A DNA stretch of 64,000 bases from contig NC_071390.1 of assembly GCF_022682495.2 (NCBI RefSeq), positions 147,908,583-147,972,582 of the forward strand, read 5' to 3'. This stretch comes from Desmodus rotundus (lineage: Eukaryota > Chordata > Mammalia > Chiroptera > Phyllostomidae). A model generated the notes under the pieces. The model was given only the letters and a program-made list of their open reading frames with translations. It had not been told where the DNA came from and did no database searches. Below, piece by piece: positions 24,862 through 37,723 of the stretch. The position numbers and the translations under genes are program-made. Positions within the stretch are counted from its first letter, which is position 1, and each line of letters begins with the position of its first letter.

Positions 24862-27154
24862 TAATACTGGGCACCAGCCTGAAGGAAAGAGTGAAATGAG
24901 GAGGCTGTCAGCCTAGTTGTTGCTTCCTGTAATTCTGAGTCACCTGTGAATTTTGACTTCATAGGTGACTCAGAGCCAGTAAGTAGTTCAGTGAGTCCAG
25001 TTGTCAGAGGTTTGGGGCGTAGTGCCCCGGACTTCCCACTCCTCACCAGGTCCAGCCTCGCAGTCCACTGCTGAAACTTGAAATGCTGGCAGTGCCCAGA
25101 ACTCTGTTGGGACAATGCAAATTGTGGAGAAGCAGTGGGTGGAATGCCTTCTGAATGACAAAAACACCTATGGCCCAAAACTAAAGGAAATGTGTGCAAT
25201 GAGGACTGTGCTGCAGTTAATCACCACAGCTGTATTCTTTTCCTTATATGCAGAGAAGCCCAAGGAACCTGGGGAGTCGGGGGTGGGGGGAGGGTGGTGG
25301 CGGGGGCAAGGCAGGGAGACTCCAGGCCCAGACCTCAACAGAACTAAAAATAATGGGTGTTTGCATTTGTTGCGAGGCCATCTTCCCTCAGTCGGGCTCG
25401 CCACAGTGTTCAAGCATGGTTTGGCCAACAGCTCAGCCTTTTTTATTTGAAAATACAGTTTACTTTTCCCTGACACATACTTACTTTCTGGAATGCTAAG
25501 GATTGTTTCTGCACCTGACCCAGTGACTCCTTTTTAAGGACCCGGGAGATGCAGTCTATTTGGAGGCAGTCAGTGGCTATTTTTGAAGTGGGGGTGCCTG
25601 GCTAGTCAGGATGCATGATAAATAAGCTGCTCCCAAGACTGACTGAGTTCTTAGCCCCGGGGGCTGGGGAAGGGGCTGGGGAGGCAGGGGCAAGGTTCCC
25701 CTTATACTGCACAGCACCCTGCAGGCCACAGATGAAATGAGGTTCCTTTAACCCTGTAAGAGGACCCTGGGTCTCAAGCCTGGCATGCTCCTTTGCTGAG
25801 TTTATTATTATGTAAATAGAGCAACAGTGCAGCCTTTTTAGAGTTTTTGGCAAGGGGTAACCCTTTGTCTGCCAAAAGGTAGGCTCTAGCTTTGCCTGCC
25901 AGCCCAGTCTGTGCAGTAAACAGTGGGTGACCTATAAGCCAGCCAGTCAACTTGCACATTGCCTTATTAGGCAGGCGGAGAGGGCTGGTGTCTGGGGACA
26001 GCCCCGCAGAGCCGTGGCAGTGGGCTTGCGTCTTGTAAGGAGCCCAGGAGCCCAAACCCTGGAGACGTGGCCTAGTACTGCTCAATTAATTCTAGTGCGC
26101 TGTAGTGACAGGAATGTGCACTCTCCTTGGTGTGAATGGGAAACAGGAGGCGACTTCCCACAGGACAGAGTGGCATATCTCATTTTCTAGGGCTTTGCTT
26201 ACTGGGTGGCTTGTTCTGTCACGTCCTGTGCCAGGGCTTATTCTATGTAGTATGGACTTTATCAGGGGATGGTTAACCGTTTCGTTCTAACCCAAGATGT
26301 CTTAGAGACTCTTAAAATCTTGTTTGTGTTTCACAGTAAAGTCTTCCTGGTGCTGAGGCCGTGTGTGGGTAGAGAGGAAATCTACCCCACTCATGGGGTA
26401 GACCAGGCAGAGTCCTAGCAGCCAGGGGCCCCGGAATGGCGCCTGTGCTAAGTGACCTTGGACAAGTCCCTTCCATTGCTCTCTATAAAATGTAGGGTTA
26501 GAGTGAATGAGCTCTGTTAATTGATCTCTCCATCCAAAAAGGCATTGTAAATTTCTCATCCAAAAAGGCATTCATGACATTCTCTCTTCAGCCTCTTTGT
26601 TCTCTTAAAATAATAAGATTTAATGAGAAAACGTGGCGGATGATGTGGAGCAGCAACAAATTGCCACACCATAGAAGAGCCCCAGGATCTTAGCAGGCTC
26701 AGCCTGGGTGAGGAATTTATGTGGCAGTGAGAAATGACAGAGAGCTTCCAGGCAGATTAGATTATGTACCTGTGATCTACCTTTAAATACGGTGTTGGGA
26801 GATGTGGAAGAAACGGTGACCACTGTAGAAATTGATGAAGAAACATATAAAGGGATAGATACATAAGTCAGCAAAATGGAATATTCCGATGCCCTCAGTC
26901 CAGGGGGATGGTGTTGGGCTAGTTGCCCTCCATCAAGAGTTGGCGGAAACAAAGAATTTGTCCTAATTGTATGGTTGTGTCTGTAATGTAGAAGATATTT
27001 GAAAGAGAAACCTGTGTACATTTTGATATTGAGAAATGACCAAGGATTCTTCCACCCATGAAATGAGTTGATTTGCACATAAATCACAAATTCTTAAGCT
27101 AAATGCATATTTATTTTTCTCCAACCATTCCAATAAATGTGATCATCAAGATGC

Positions 27155-27171
27155 AAAAAAAAAAAAAAAAA
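27155..27171. repeat. Poly-A run, 17 A
   Basis: An A run after gatcatcaagatgc. No SINE or LINE body is evident immediately upstream, so it may be a simple homopolymer or the tail of an unrecognised old retroposon. Confidence 0.8.
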
Positions 27172-28433
27172 GATTTAATATGTGTTGCTGGTTAAGAGCC
27201 ACAGCTTAACATCCAAGGGAAAATCTGCATGCTTTTAGGCCGAATCCATCTTTACTCTTTTGAGTTTTTTCCAAAACTTGAGACCTAGCTGGAGATTGGG
27301 AAAGTCTCTTTACTGAAGTTTTTGTTCAGATTTGCTCCAGTTGTTGAAGTATGTTATGGCTCACAAACCAAACCTGGAGGTGAGACAGATCCGCAAATGG
27401 AGGAGGAGCCTGAGTTAGTCGTGTGGCAGGTGAGTGCACACTAGTTCCTTTTTCATTTGAACATTCATGCACCTGGTGCGGTCGTTGGACAGCCTACCAG
27501 GCAGGAAGGCATGCAAGGCAGCTCCTTCTCAGGGCCCACCACCATGCCTGGTAGGTTCTCTTCTCCCTCCAGGAGCCCTGCTGTAGCAAACAAAGCTCAC
27601 CTGCTCTTTCTGTGAGCCGGGATGGCTCCCGCAGCTATGTGTCCTGGACCTGCTGCCGTGGGAGAGGGCATCTGAGGGGCTGGGGGCTAGGTGTCTGTTT
27701 TGACCTTGTTATCTATCTTCTTTTAATTGCCCTGGGTCCGCTTTTTGTCATTGAAAGAAAGGATAAATTCACTTTTGGCTTTCTGTTAAAGAAATCCTTC
27801 CCCCCTGCCATGTTTTAAAAATATTTTGCCATCTCTGTTGAGTGCCTGGCTCCCCAAGGTATGCACAATGCCTTTGACTTACTTGTTCTTATCACATGAA
27901 CTTGTGGCCTGGAGAAAGGACTTGTTGCCTTGGTGCTGATTGCCACTGGGACTTTATAAGACCCCTGAAACTCATTGCAAAGCTTGTTTTGGCCAGGGGG
28001 AAAATGACTGCATTTCAGGTGTTAACGAGAAAAGATTAGCTGTGTGTCCAGGACAAGCAGGAGCAGAGAGAAGCCTCTGTAGTGAGTACATTTTCTTTGT
28101 GCATCACAAAGATGTCAGGAGCTGAGAGGGGCTTCTTGTTGGAACAGAGACTATGAGTCCCTCAATTTGAAGCCACCAGAGTCTACCGCGTTGTAATTTC
28201 CAAGTCTCTTGCTTGAATTTTTTCACATCCTAGTTATCCAGATTGAGGAAGTTAGAACTCTAACAGATAGGCAATCACATTTTCCGATTTAATTTTTAAA
28301 TATGTCTGTAGCTTTAATGATAAAAGATTATTTGATTTTGAGGGATAGTCATAGTTTTTGGAAAGTTAAAATAACTTTTGCCTTTTCTGAGGGGAGGAAA
28401 ATTAATTAGTCACTGACTCAAGTGGATGATTCT

Positions 28434-28675
28434 ATTTTGACTGGTAGTTTTCTTTTTTTAAAAAAAAAATTATTTTCAGAGAGAGGGGAAGGGAGAAAGA
28501 AGGGAGAAAGAAGGGGAGAGAAACATCAATGTGAGAGAGAAACGTCAGTTGGTTGCCTCTTGCACTCCCTCACCCAGGGACCAGGTGCAACCCAGGCCAG
28601 TGCCCTGACTGGGAATGGAACCGATGCCCTTTCGGTTCCCAGTCTGGTGCTCAATCTGTTGAGCCACACCAGCGA
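28434..28675 (-). mobile_element. VES-type bat SINE, minus orientation, with 10-bp target site duplication
   Basis: Read on the + strand, a poly-T/A segment (28452-28471) is followed by agagagaggggaaggg, gagaaacatcaatgtgagag, gttgcctcttgcactccctc, then the reverse of box B (gggaatggaaccgatgcc, diverged) and box A (tgagccacaccagcg). It is bounded by the perfect direct repeat GGATGATTCT at 28424-28433 and 28676-28685, which marks a retrotransposition event. Confidence 0.88.
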
Positions 28676-28685
28676 GGATGATTCT

Positions 28686-31069
28686 CCCTTAATTACTTTA
28701 GTTAGTGATTGGCTACAAGGAAGCAGTAATAACTGTTTCACTCCAAATCAGTGGGAATGTAAAAAGTCATACGATAGCTCACAGTTGTCTAGGCCACAAC
28801 AGTTTACATACTCATTTGCATGCATTGTCATGGTTAAAATGCTTCCGCTCTTAGCATCAGGTGTTTGGGAAGTCGGAGGAGGGAGGAGGAGAGAAATGTT
28901 CTCTCTTCTAGGAAGGAAGTTTTTGCAATGTGTGTTTCAATTCTGCTGTGCTCTTGCTCGGTCTACAGCTGGAGGGAACTGTCTCTCGTTTTACCCAGGA
29001 AGGATTTATCTTATATGAGGAAGACAAATATATGTACTTGATAGGATAAAAGGAAGAAGTGGGGAAACCTCAAAAGAGCCAGTGATGACAAGGTGGAAGA
29101 AGACCTTGGTACCATGTACAAAACTCTGTCCTTAATGCATTAGGTGATATTCTAACCGAGACTGCGACCTCACTGAGGGCAGGCACTCCTCCAGAACACT
29201 GATGCCTGGTGTCTGACCTGTCGTAGTTGCTCAGCGAATCCTGTGTGAGTGGCGGGGGTACGATGTGGAGACGGGGTGACTGTACACTGCAGAACGTTGG
29301 ACAGGGACAGGTAGGGGCCCGGGAGAGGGGAGGGGTGAGATCAATGACATTTGTCTTTTGCATAGTGGGTTCAAGTGGACAGCTGAGTATGTAGGAATAT
29401 TATGCCAATAACGAAAGATGTCAGCCTCCGATTTACATCTCCTCCCAACACTGAATCCCCTGTACCTTACATCCCTGGCAGTCAATCTGTTTCACTGCTT
29501 CAAGTGGCTGTGACGTGAGGGCTGGCCCACCACACCTGATAATGGAAACAGAAGCCCACCAGCTCTGTGCCAGCCGTGGACCAGGTTAAGGGATCACAAT
29601 AATGAGTTTCTTTATTCCAAAAAAAAGTTGGCTTTTATAAGCTTTTCACTCTACTGTCTACAGTCCCAGGTAAGAGGCAAGCAGGCCACCTACTAGGAAA
29701 TGCCTAGGCTAGTGAACCCACATTCTTGAGAAAGCATTCTCTCCTGTCACAGGACCACACAGCAATACTGTATCGCAGCTTGGCCTCAGGGTGGGAAGAG
29801 AAACTTTCTTTTTCTACTTGGACTTCCACGGTTCTTCTAGGCAGGTGAATCTCCTCTTTTTGGGAGACTCTCCCTTGCTTCCTTCCCACCACTGAAAGGG
29901 CTGTCCGGATCCCGTGTCAATTCCTTCTGAATATGGCCCACCACTTAAGCCCCCGTCTCCTTTCAGCATCATTCTTATTCCATCTCTCATGCTTATGGCA
30001 CCTCTTCCTCCTGGCATGTCTGACCCTGCCCTCTCCATCCACTACTAGGTTCTGCAGTCACCTTCGCCAAGAAGGCTTCCTTTATCAAGCTTATGTGCCT
30101 GATTCAATTTTCCTGCGTCTTCATGGACGTAGTACATGAATGGCTATACTAGTGGGTTTTGAACCACAGGGCGTTTGTTTCATAAGCACCTGGGGTAGGG
30201 AGACCTTCATTTTTAACATGCACCCCATGGGACTTTGAGGGGCACAAAGTTTGATATCATTGACCTTGTACCACATATTAAATTTGCTCATAAGTACTAA
30301 CATACTTTTCATCATGTCAACAAGCAGAATAGAGTCTGTCTTTGACTTCCGTGTCATAACTTCCCCATGCCAGCCACTCTGTGAGCACACAGGCTGCTTT
30401 CTCGGTGACTTTTGTCCATTCTAAAGGCCGGTGTGAACCCGTCAGATCTCCTGACCTTCCTCTGCCCTCTCTGGTCAGTCAGCAAACACATCGGGAGCCT
30501 GTTCTGAGACTCTACTAGGGGGTTAACATAGTAACCTCATGGAATCAGTAGAGGCATTGGGAATGGTGAGTTGCTGAACTTGTCCTGGGTTTTCATATTG
30601 TTACTGTTGTTGAAGTTGCCATTGTTGTTTTTATTAAGATGCCCTTCTGAGGAGAAGGAAGCCCACAAATGATATTATTCAAAGCTCTTTCCTTCAAGTC
30701 ATCCAAGTAAAACTTTAGAACAGCTATCAGGTATCAACAGCCATTTCATGCAGTTACTTGTCTACCATCTGGATTTTTAGACTCATAAAAATCCTCATAT
30801 CTGATGATTCAGTATTTCCTAGCTTTCAGTTCATGTGAAAACCATCACATAGTAAGTACAGAATGATTGGAGTTGGCAGGAGCCTTCTCAGACCTCCCTG
30901 GATAGTTGTAATGCGCTGGCCCCTTCCCACTGACGGGGTCCCCTCAGGGAGGGGCCTTGGGGCCTGGCAGCCGAGAAGATACAGCGCTCTGTACCTTATG
31001 CCCCAGGATTCAGCTCCGGAGTTTATACAGCCCCGCCTGAGGACAGGCTGATTTGTCAGATCGTTGTCG
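28686..31069. other. Non-coding intergenic/intronic sequence
   Basis: No supported exon. 29140-29235 carries L2/MIR-like wording (ctcactgagggcaggcactcc; gtagttgctcagcgaat). The rest is unassigned. Confidence 0.4.
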
Positions 31070-31175
31070 CAGGGCCCGGTGTGTGTTGGGTTGTAGCGTG
31101 TGTCAGAATTCCATTCCTTTTAAAGGCCGAATAATACTCCGTGGTCTGTGTATTTCCATGTAGATTTTGAACAAA
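31070..31175 (+). mobile_element. L1 3' UTR fragment
   Basis: gtgtcagaattccattcctt, followed by ttaaaggccgaataatactccgtgg, matches the common L1M 3' UTR phrase (ttttatggctgaataatattccattg). Confidence 0.6.
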
Positions 31176-31968
31176 AAGTTAACCTTTGTCTTTCTTTTTT
31201 TCTTGTTCTGAGAAGTGGCTGACCAGCCTTTCTTCCTCTAAACTACCTGCGTTATTTTCCCCGGGGATCATTAGCTGTAGGTTCAAAATTGCCCAGAAGT
31301 TAAAATGATGAAAGATCATTTTCACTACAAATTTTGACATGGCTTGTTTGAACATGTATTTTAAAGATAATAAACAATAAGTCTTTAGGAGCTGGGATCA
31401 GCCTTTTCTGTAAAAATCATTTCTGACAGCAGCATGGCGGGCCTGGCTCTGTCATCACATCTGATAAAGACAAATCTTTAAGCGTCGTCTTCCTCACGGA
31501 AAGCACCTTTGCATTTTCATCTCCACTAGGTGGCCTGTTTTAGATTACCTTACGTAGCAATGCAACACACAACTTTATTTGCAGACTTGTCCTGGAGATT
31601 ACCACTCCCCAGAACTCACACAGCATTTCACAGTGCGCACAGGGGAGCATCGCACTGAAGTCAGGAATTTGGACTGTCAAAGTAATGAGTATGTGATAAA
31701 AGGAAAATGAGAAGGGACTCAGTGGGATCCCCACCGGCAGGATTACCTCATGTCAGGCAACTCTGCCCCAGATTAAGAGTCTGCCCAAATAGAATCCGTC
31801 AAAGAAAATGAGAATACCATTTACAGCTGCTTCTAGCATACAACATACTTCTTTACTGGGCTATAAAAATATATCATTCGCTTTGGAATTTCAGCCCAGT
31901 CATCCATCACCTTTAGTAGCTTACAGCAGATGTCATTAAAATTGTTCTGTGGCTCTTCTTAATTTTAG

Positions 31969-32192
31969 AAATGAGCCAACAGCTCGGAGCAGTATTCGGA
32001 CAACTGTTAGTCGTAATTCCCCGCTGCCAGTACCTCCTGCTTCCTCGTCAGCCCACCTTCCTGTAGTGTGGGACAGCCTCAGTTGCCGTTCCGGGAGCAC
32101 AATAAGGAGACACAAGATGACACCACACAGGCCTCGGCAGGGCCGTGCCGCGCAGCCCATAAGCCACGGGTCTCCTCGTGGTGGAGATCCAG
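31969..32192 (+). other. Possible 5' exon with open frame (speculative)
   Basis: A pyrimidine-rich acceptor (gtggctcttcttaattttAG, ending 31968) precedes 224 bases that are unusually CpG-rich for the area. They end at CCAG|GTGTGG (32193). One frame is open throughout (RNEPTARSSIRTTVSRNSPL ... SPRGGDP) and leaves in phase 1, the phase exon a at 35999 would need. An ATG at 31971 opens a different 31-codon frame (MSQQLGAVFGQL...). I do not recognise either peptide. It could be a 5' untranslated exon, an extra coding exon, or chance. Confidence 0.25.
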
Positions 32193-33924
32193 GTGTGGGT
32201 TAGGAAATGTGCTCCGCTCTTCGGGGTGCTTCCATGTCCTTTCCCTCGTTTGATGGTGTCTTCCCCTGCATGTCTACACCTTTGATTCTACTTTGGCTGC
32301 TCAGGGAAAGGTGGTTTTGCCTGTAGAAACACATTTTAAGTGGTCATTCTAGGCTTGAGTGTTTACCCGAGATCACACCATAGCCCAGTCTTCTCACCTG
32401 CACGTGGGGGTGCTGTTAGGGCTCCCGCAGGCAGGCTCTGTGAGGACTGAATGAGCTCAGTGCCCCAGAGCACTGACATCGTGCGCAGGCTGGTATACGT
32501 CAGTGAGGGCTTACCCTGGTCTTCACTCATCACAGCAGGTGTGGTGGACAACGGCTGCTTCCCTTTTCCTAGGCTTTGCTTCCGTTTGCTCCTCCATGAG
32601 AACGACCCGCAGAGCACAGTGCTCTTGCGTTGGGAGGATGCACGTGTGTTGTCAGCCGGGGCAACTGGTGGGATCGGCTTCTCCGTGTCGCCTCCACGTA
32701 CTCCGGAGCCCCAGCTGTGCACTGCACTGCACTGTGCCTGAGGGTGTGACACCTTGATCCTATGTCATCTACACCCTTAGCTTTTGACTTTGGCGATTTA
32801 GGAGGTGGTCCCTCTTACCTGGACTCATATCGACATTGTTCACAGTTGGACTGCAGGGTTATCTTCCCTCTCCTTCCCGTTCCATCATGTCCCTGGCAAA
32901 TCTGACATTTTCTCCCCATTCCTCCCACACACCAATATTTATGTTCCATATTATTACATCACACTTTAGGAAAGACAAGACTTTAGTGGGAGTCTCAAGT
33001 GAAAGAAAGAATGGTAATATTTTTCCTTTATGCCTCCTGTTGAAGAAATAGAAATGGCTTATTAAACGTACACTGTGATTAAAAAAGAAAACTAAACTAA
33101 AGGGCTTGGCTGAGGATGAGGTGGGATCTCAGAATGAGGAAGAATAGAGGTGATTCCATTGCCTGTCTGCTTACGTGATTCGTTCATTCTCTCATTCACC
33201 CAGTCTTTAGAGTCCGTGTTCTGAGTCAGGCACTGGAAACCAGTTCAAGTCAACGTGGTCTGAAAGTAGGGTGTAAAATCCATGCAAATCATTGTGTGAT
33301 AGTGATGTGATAGTACGATCTCCGGTTTTCAGAGAAGATTAGTCCATTATTGTATGTGGTCATTCAGCACACACTCACTGTAGGCCTGCTGTGCACCAAC
33401 TAAAGATACAAAGACGGACATACTCAGGGCCCTGCCTCCTAGGCGAGGAGGAGCGAGTCAGAGGAATCGTGATCTCACCTGCCCTGGATCCCACAGTTGC
33501 ATCACCAACCAAGTGACTTCCCATGAACTAGTTACTTCTCTAGTCCTATGTTGCTTCATCTTGTTAATGAGATGCTTTTCCTAGTTTCTCTTTAATGTTC
33601 CTTTTATCAGTAAAAGAGTCGGTGTCTGATTATTGCATAGTTTTCTTGTAATTGCATTATCACTGCCTGGGCCCACCAGCTACAGGTCACAGGTAAAAAT
33701 AAACAGGGAGCTCCAGGGTTCCTGGTGCTGCATGGAAGGAGCTTGGAAGTCACTGCCCCCTCCTAACAGCAAGTAAAAAGCTGAACAAACTGGAAAATCA
33801 CCAATGCATCTTGAGTCCAGAGGGAGGAGAGGCCACAGGGCAAACTCCTGCCCCCAGAATGGAGAGACATTCAAGCCCATACAGGGAGGCATGGCTTTCC
33901 TGGGCAGAAACCCTCAGGTAATAG
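32193..33924. other. Non-coding sequence with a MIR remnant
   Basis: 32365-32470 reads like the second half of MIR (gatcacaccatagcccagtcttctcacctg, gaggactgaatgagctcagtgcc). 33360-33425 resembles L2. No exon is supported. Confidence 0.45.
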
Positions 33925-35335
33925 AATGGAGCCAAGGTAGTCTCTTCAGCACATGGTGCTGGAATGACTGGACAGCCATATGCAGAGGAATAAGACTAGG
34001 CTGGGCCTTAGACCTTTCACAGAAATTAACTCAAAATGGATCATATACTGAAACGTAAAACACAAAAATACTGAAGTCCTAGAGATGACATAGAAGAAAA
34101 CCCAGAGGACCTTGGGTTTGACTATTACTTTTCAGGGACAACACCAAAGTCGTGACACACGAAAGAAGTAATTGGTAAGCTGAACTTCATTAATATTCTG
34201 TTCTGTTCTGCAAAGGACAATGTCAAGAGAATTGGAAAAGCCACAGACTGGGGAAAATATTTGCAAAAGACACATCTGTCAAAGGACTGTTATTTAACAT
34301 ATACAAAGAACTCTTAAAACCCAACAGAAAGAAAACAAGCATCCCAATACTAATGGGCCAAAGGCCCGAACAGACAACTCACGGAAGAAGATACACAGAT
34401 GGCAAATGAGCACATGAAAAGATGCTCCACATTATTCGTCATCGGGGGAATGCAAATTAAAACCACAATGACATACTGCTGCACACTTATGAGAATGGCA
34501 AAAATCCAAAACACTGATATCACCAAGTGCTGGCAAGGGTGTGGAGTAATGGAACACTCTCAGCCTTTGCTGGTGGGGATGCAAAATAGTACAGCCACTT
34601 TGGAAGACAGTTTGGCAGCTTCTTACAAAATCGAACATACTCTGCTATACAATCCAACGGTCACACTCCTTAATACCCGAATAAGTTGAAAACGTATAGC
34701 TACAGGAACACCTGGGTATCAGTAGTTATAGCAGCTTTATTCATAATTGCCAAAACCTGGTAGCAACCAAGATGCCCTTCAATAGGTGAGTAGATAAATA
34801 AACTGTGGCACATCCAGACAATGCAATATTATTCAGAGCTAAAAAGAAATGAGCTATCAAACCACGAAAAGACATGGAGGAATCTTAAATACACATTACT
34901 AAGTGAAAGAAACCAATCTGAAAAGGCTGCATACTGTATGATTCTAACTGTATGACTTTCTGGAAGGGCCAAAACTATGGAGTCATAAAATGATCGGTGG
35001 TTACCAAGGGAGGGTGGGTAGCTGAAGGCAGAAAACACAGGACTTTTAGGGTAATGGAAATAGCCTGTGTGATATTATAAGGGTGGACATATATCATTAT
35101 CCATTTGTCTGAACCCACAGAAAGTACACCACCAGGAGGGAGCTCTAAGGTAAATTGGGCCATGGGTGTGTCAGTGTGGGTCCATCCTTGGTAAACTACG
35201 TACCAGTCCGGGGAGTGATGTTGATCGTGGGGGAGGCTCTGCATGTGGGGGTCGGGGGTTCATATGGGAGATCTCTGTACTTTCCCCTCGACTTTGTAGT
35301 CAACCTAAACCTACTCTAAGAAAATTATTTTTAAG
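33925..35335 (+). mobile_element. L1 LINE 3' end, 1.4 kb
   Basis: This is the longest and clearest L1 copy. Landmarks are agcacatggtgctggaatgac, aaaattaactcaaaatggatc, aagtcctagagatgacatagaag, aaatatttgcaaaagacac, aaatgagcacatgaaaagatgc, ttgctggtggggatgcaaaat, gcaatattattcagagct and gatcggtggttaccaaggg. It ends in a 3' UTR and an ttattttta-rich tail. The reverse transcriptase frame is broken many times. It lies 660 bases upstream of candidate exon a. Confidence 0.9.
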
Positions 35336-35998
35336 AGATGATAATATAAACAGGGGCAGTCAAGTAGATACTACTTAATGTAAGAGCTATCTCAAATAGC
35401 TCTTGAGTTAAGAGCTATTTGAGCCTCAAGTAATATCTGCTTTTTCTTTTCCCACAATTTCACTCGTATGTTGTTCACAAATCTTGGCTATGGGGTTTGG
35501 CTCCCTGTTAGGTAAAATATTTCATTTAACCTAGCAAAGCAGACTCAGAGCAGCCTCCATTGCTCCCAGAACATCAAGAGGTTCTGTATGGTTTTTGCGG
35601 TTTTTTTGCTTGTTTGTTTATTTTTAGGAAAAGGAGGAGTTGTTTTGACTCCCCCGATGATGGCTAGGTGCAGTGCTGTCTGCTTAGCGGAAGTCCGTGC
35701 TGTGCTTTGGCCGCCGACATGACGTGGTAGCATCATCAGTGCCCCATCGCAGAGCCAGTCTGCCCCAGCGTCCACAGGCCTATGTTCTGCTTACAATCTG
35801 ATTACAGGGTTCGAGCTGTTCCAGCCTGCAGCCTCTTGCTTTGCTTTTACTATACTCTCAAGGGCACAAGTGCCTGATTGCTCTAGCCCTGTGCTGGGAA
35901 AAATCTCATCCCAGTGCTGCTTAGAGTGGCCGAGAGCTGTGGCTGGTTGAGAATTAGCTGCAGAACGGGCTCTGTCACTGAACTTTGTGTGTGTGTAG
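35336..35998. other. Sequence upstream of candidate exon a
   Basis: An imperfect inverted/direct repeat of agagctatttgag-type units lies at 35384-35421 (gagctatctcaaatagctcttgagttaagagctatttgagc). A CRE-like TGACGT lies at 35719-35724. No TATA box, CpG island or cap site can be assigned, so whether transcription starts here or a splice joins an earlier exon is open. Confidence 0.4.
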
Positions 35999-36061
35999 CC
36001 ATGATCGGAAGCCCAGGGTTCTCCAGCTACTTGGGAGCTTTCAAGTTATCTCAGAAACAAG
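35999..36061 (+). CDS. SVIL: Candidate upstream first coding exon of SVIL (N-terminal extension, exon a)
   Basis: An ATG at 36001 in a good context (gccATGa) opens 20 codons, MIGSPGFSSYLGAFKLSQKQ, plus one base. The exon ends at a strong donor, CAAG|GTAAGG (36062). A T/G-rich stretch ending in TAG (35996-35998) gives a plausible 3' splice site two bases before the ATG, or this could be the 3' part of a first exon. The phase-1 end fits exactly the phase-1 start of the next candidate exon at 37724, making GAT (Asp), and also that of the exon at 45502. The frame stays open for a further 85 bases upstream, so the true exon start is unknown. I do not recognise the peptide from canonical supervillin. 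The call rests on splice signals and frame continuity, not on a remembered homolog. Confidence 0.5.
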
Positions 36062-37723
36062 GTAAGGCAAGAGAAATCGAAAATGCACTTCTGAGTATAT
36101 TTTATACCATAACGAATGGCTAGAACCCCCATTCTACCTTGCAGTCTCCTGCATCCAGTTAGTTATAAGGTTTTCTCAAAGGACATTTTAAATATTTAAT
36201 TGAGTTTATAAATTAGCTTATCTTGGGATTGCTGAAAAATGTGATTTTTTTTCTGTTATAACTTAAAGATATTACTAAACCACTAAAGCCTTTATGTAGG
36301 GGAAAAAGAATGCCAATTCAATTGGAACACGCAAACTTTGGATCAAGTTCTGAACTTAAACTATTTTTCTAAACCAAATGCTATATATTAAATTATTTCC
36401 AGTAGGCATGGGTGAGTGTCTGTCTATTAAATCTTCATGTGAAACAGTTTGGAACAAAATGTTGTCTTTTTAGTGGCTCCCTTTCCAGTACAGAGAAAAA
36501 TATATGCTCCCAATTTAACCACTGAAGTGGTGTCACAGACTCAGCTCACTGACTGAACAAGAACGAATTCTGAGGCTATTCTGGACGCCACATTTGAAAT
36601 TCAGCCATTGTGTGCACAAGTATTTTCTAGCACAGATGCACTGTTGGGAAGTGATCGGAACAGTTCAAGCCTCAGGTTCAGGAATTTTCTTCTCTAATAC
36701 TCGATAGCTGTTGAACTGAGTTCTCTTTTCAAAAAGTATGTGAGAAGGTATTTGTCTAATTAGGAGGAAAGTCTAGATGTCTAGCTGGCAGCGTGCTTTG
36801 CGTTTTATGATGTTCCTCTGGTCGTCAGATTTTCGGATTCCAGGATCCTGGGTGTTCGTTGATGGATAGCGACGTGTCAGCATGTGGTATCCTTTTACCT
36901 CCTTTTCCTTGGGCTGCTGACCCCAGATAGTACCCAGGGAAAGGCATTTCCACAGGGGAAGGTTTCCATAAGTGGTCACTTGTGGTTCCCTTGGTGGACA
37001 AGGGGTCGCTGTGCCAAAAGCTGTAAAACAGATTACTTGCCATTAGACTGGTTATAAATTTGTCTGCACCTGGTTTTGATTAACTGGTTCACTCGGATGT
37101 GTGTCTTTGCTGTAAGGGATTGTTCCCAGCTGGCATTACATAACATCTATTTTGTCTTCAGAAATAAATAAGTGGTTTATTTGATGTGTTGTTATTGGTT
37201 AGGTTTTAATGAAGGCAGTACCATCTCGGCTAAGCACTCCCCTGCTCTCCATCAGCTCCTCACCGCGCCCCCACCCCATGCAGCCTTTCAAACCACCTCG
37301 AATAAGTCAGACTGTGACTGTCAATATTTCTGGTTATCTTGGCCAAAATTTTTTGACTTTTTGCCCCTCAATATAAGGATATAACTATATTATTTAATAT
37401 TTAGTTGTTCTAAATTATTCCTGTAATTATATGGATTTAAATCATAGCAGTGATCTATGACAGATTTTTTTTTTTTTACCCACAGATTATATTCACTTTC
37501 TTTCACTTGGAGAAAACCAAAAAATCTTGCCTATGTAAAATGTATAATGTCAAATTTGATTCTTAGACGGTGTCATTTTTTATTCATTATTCTTGTCTGG
37601 TTAATGGTTTTCTTTTTCTTAAATTCTATGTTCAAGAGGAGTTTGAAGACTTTTCTTTCCCATGGCTTTTTAAAAAACCTATTGTTCAGCTATCTCAGTG
37701 TTACATTGTTTCTTTCCCCTTAG
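36062..37723 (+). other. SVIL: Intron between candidate exons a and b
   Basis: 1.66 kb, AT-rich, GT...AG bounded, with no named repeat. There is a T-run at 37467-37478. Confidence 0.45.

Larger units (their letters stand above)
20831..28423. other. Non-coding intergenic/intronic sequence
   Basis: No exon recognised. It includes an L2-like 3' end (22955-23032), a CA microsatellite (24827-24857) and a poly-A run (27155-27171). Several AT-rich stretches (22440-23600) have no named repeat. Confidence 0.4.

Noticed and set aside
27155..27171. Poly-A as the tail of a processed pseudogene
   Set aside because: No coding remnant or recognisable parent gene precedes it and no target duplication was found.
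28422..29018. 198-codon open frame on the + strand
   Set aside because: Its first part runs through a minus-strand VES SINE and the rest has no homology, splice support or codon pattern; chance.
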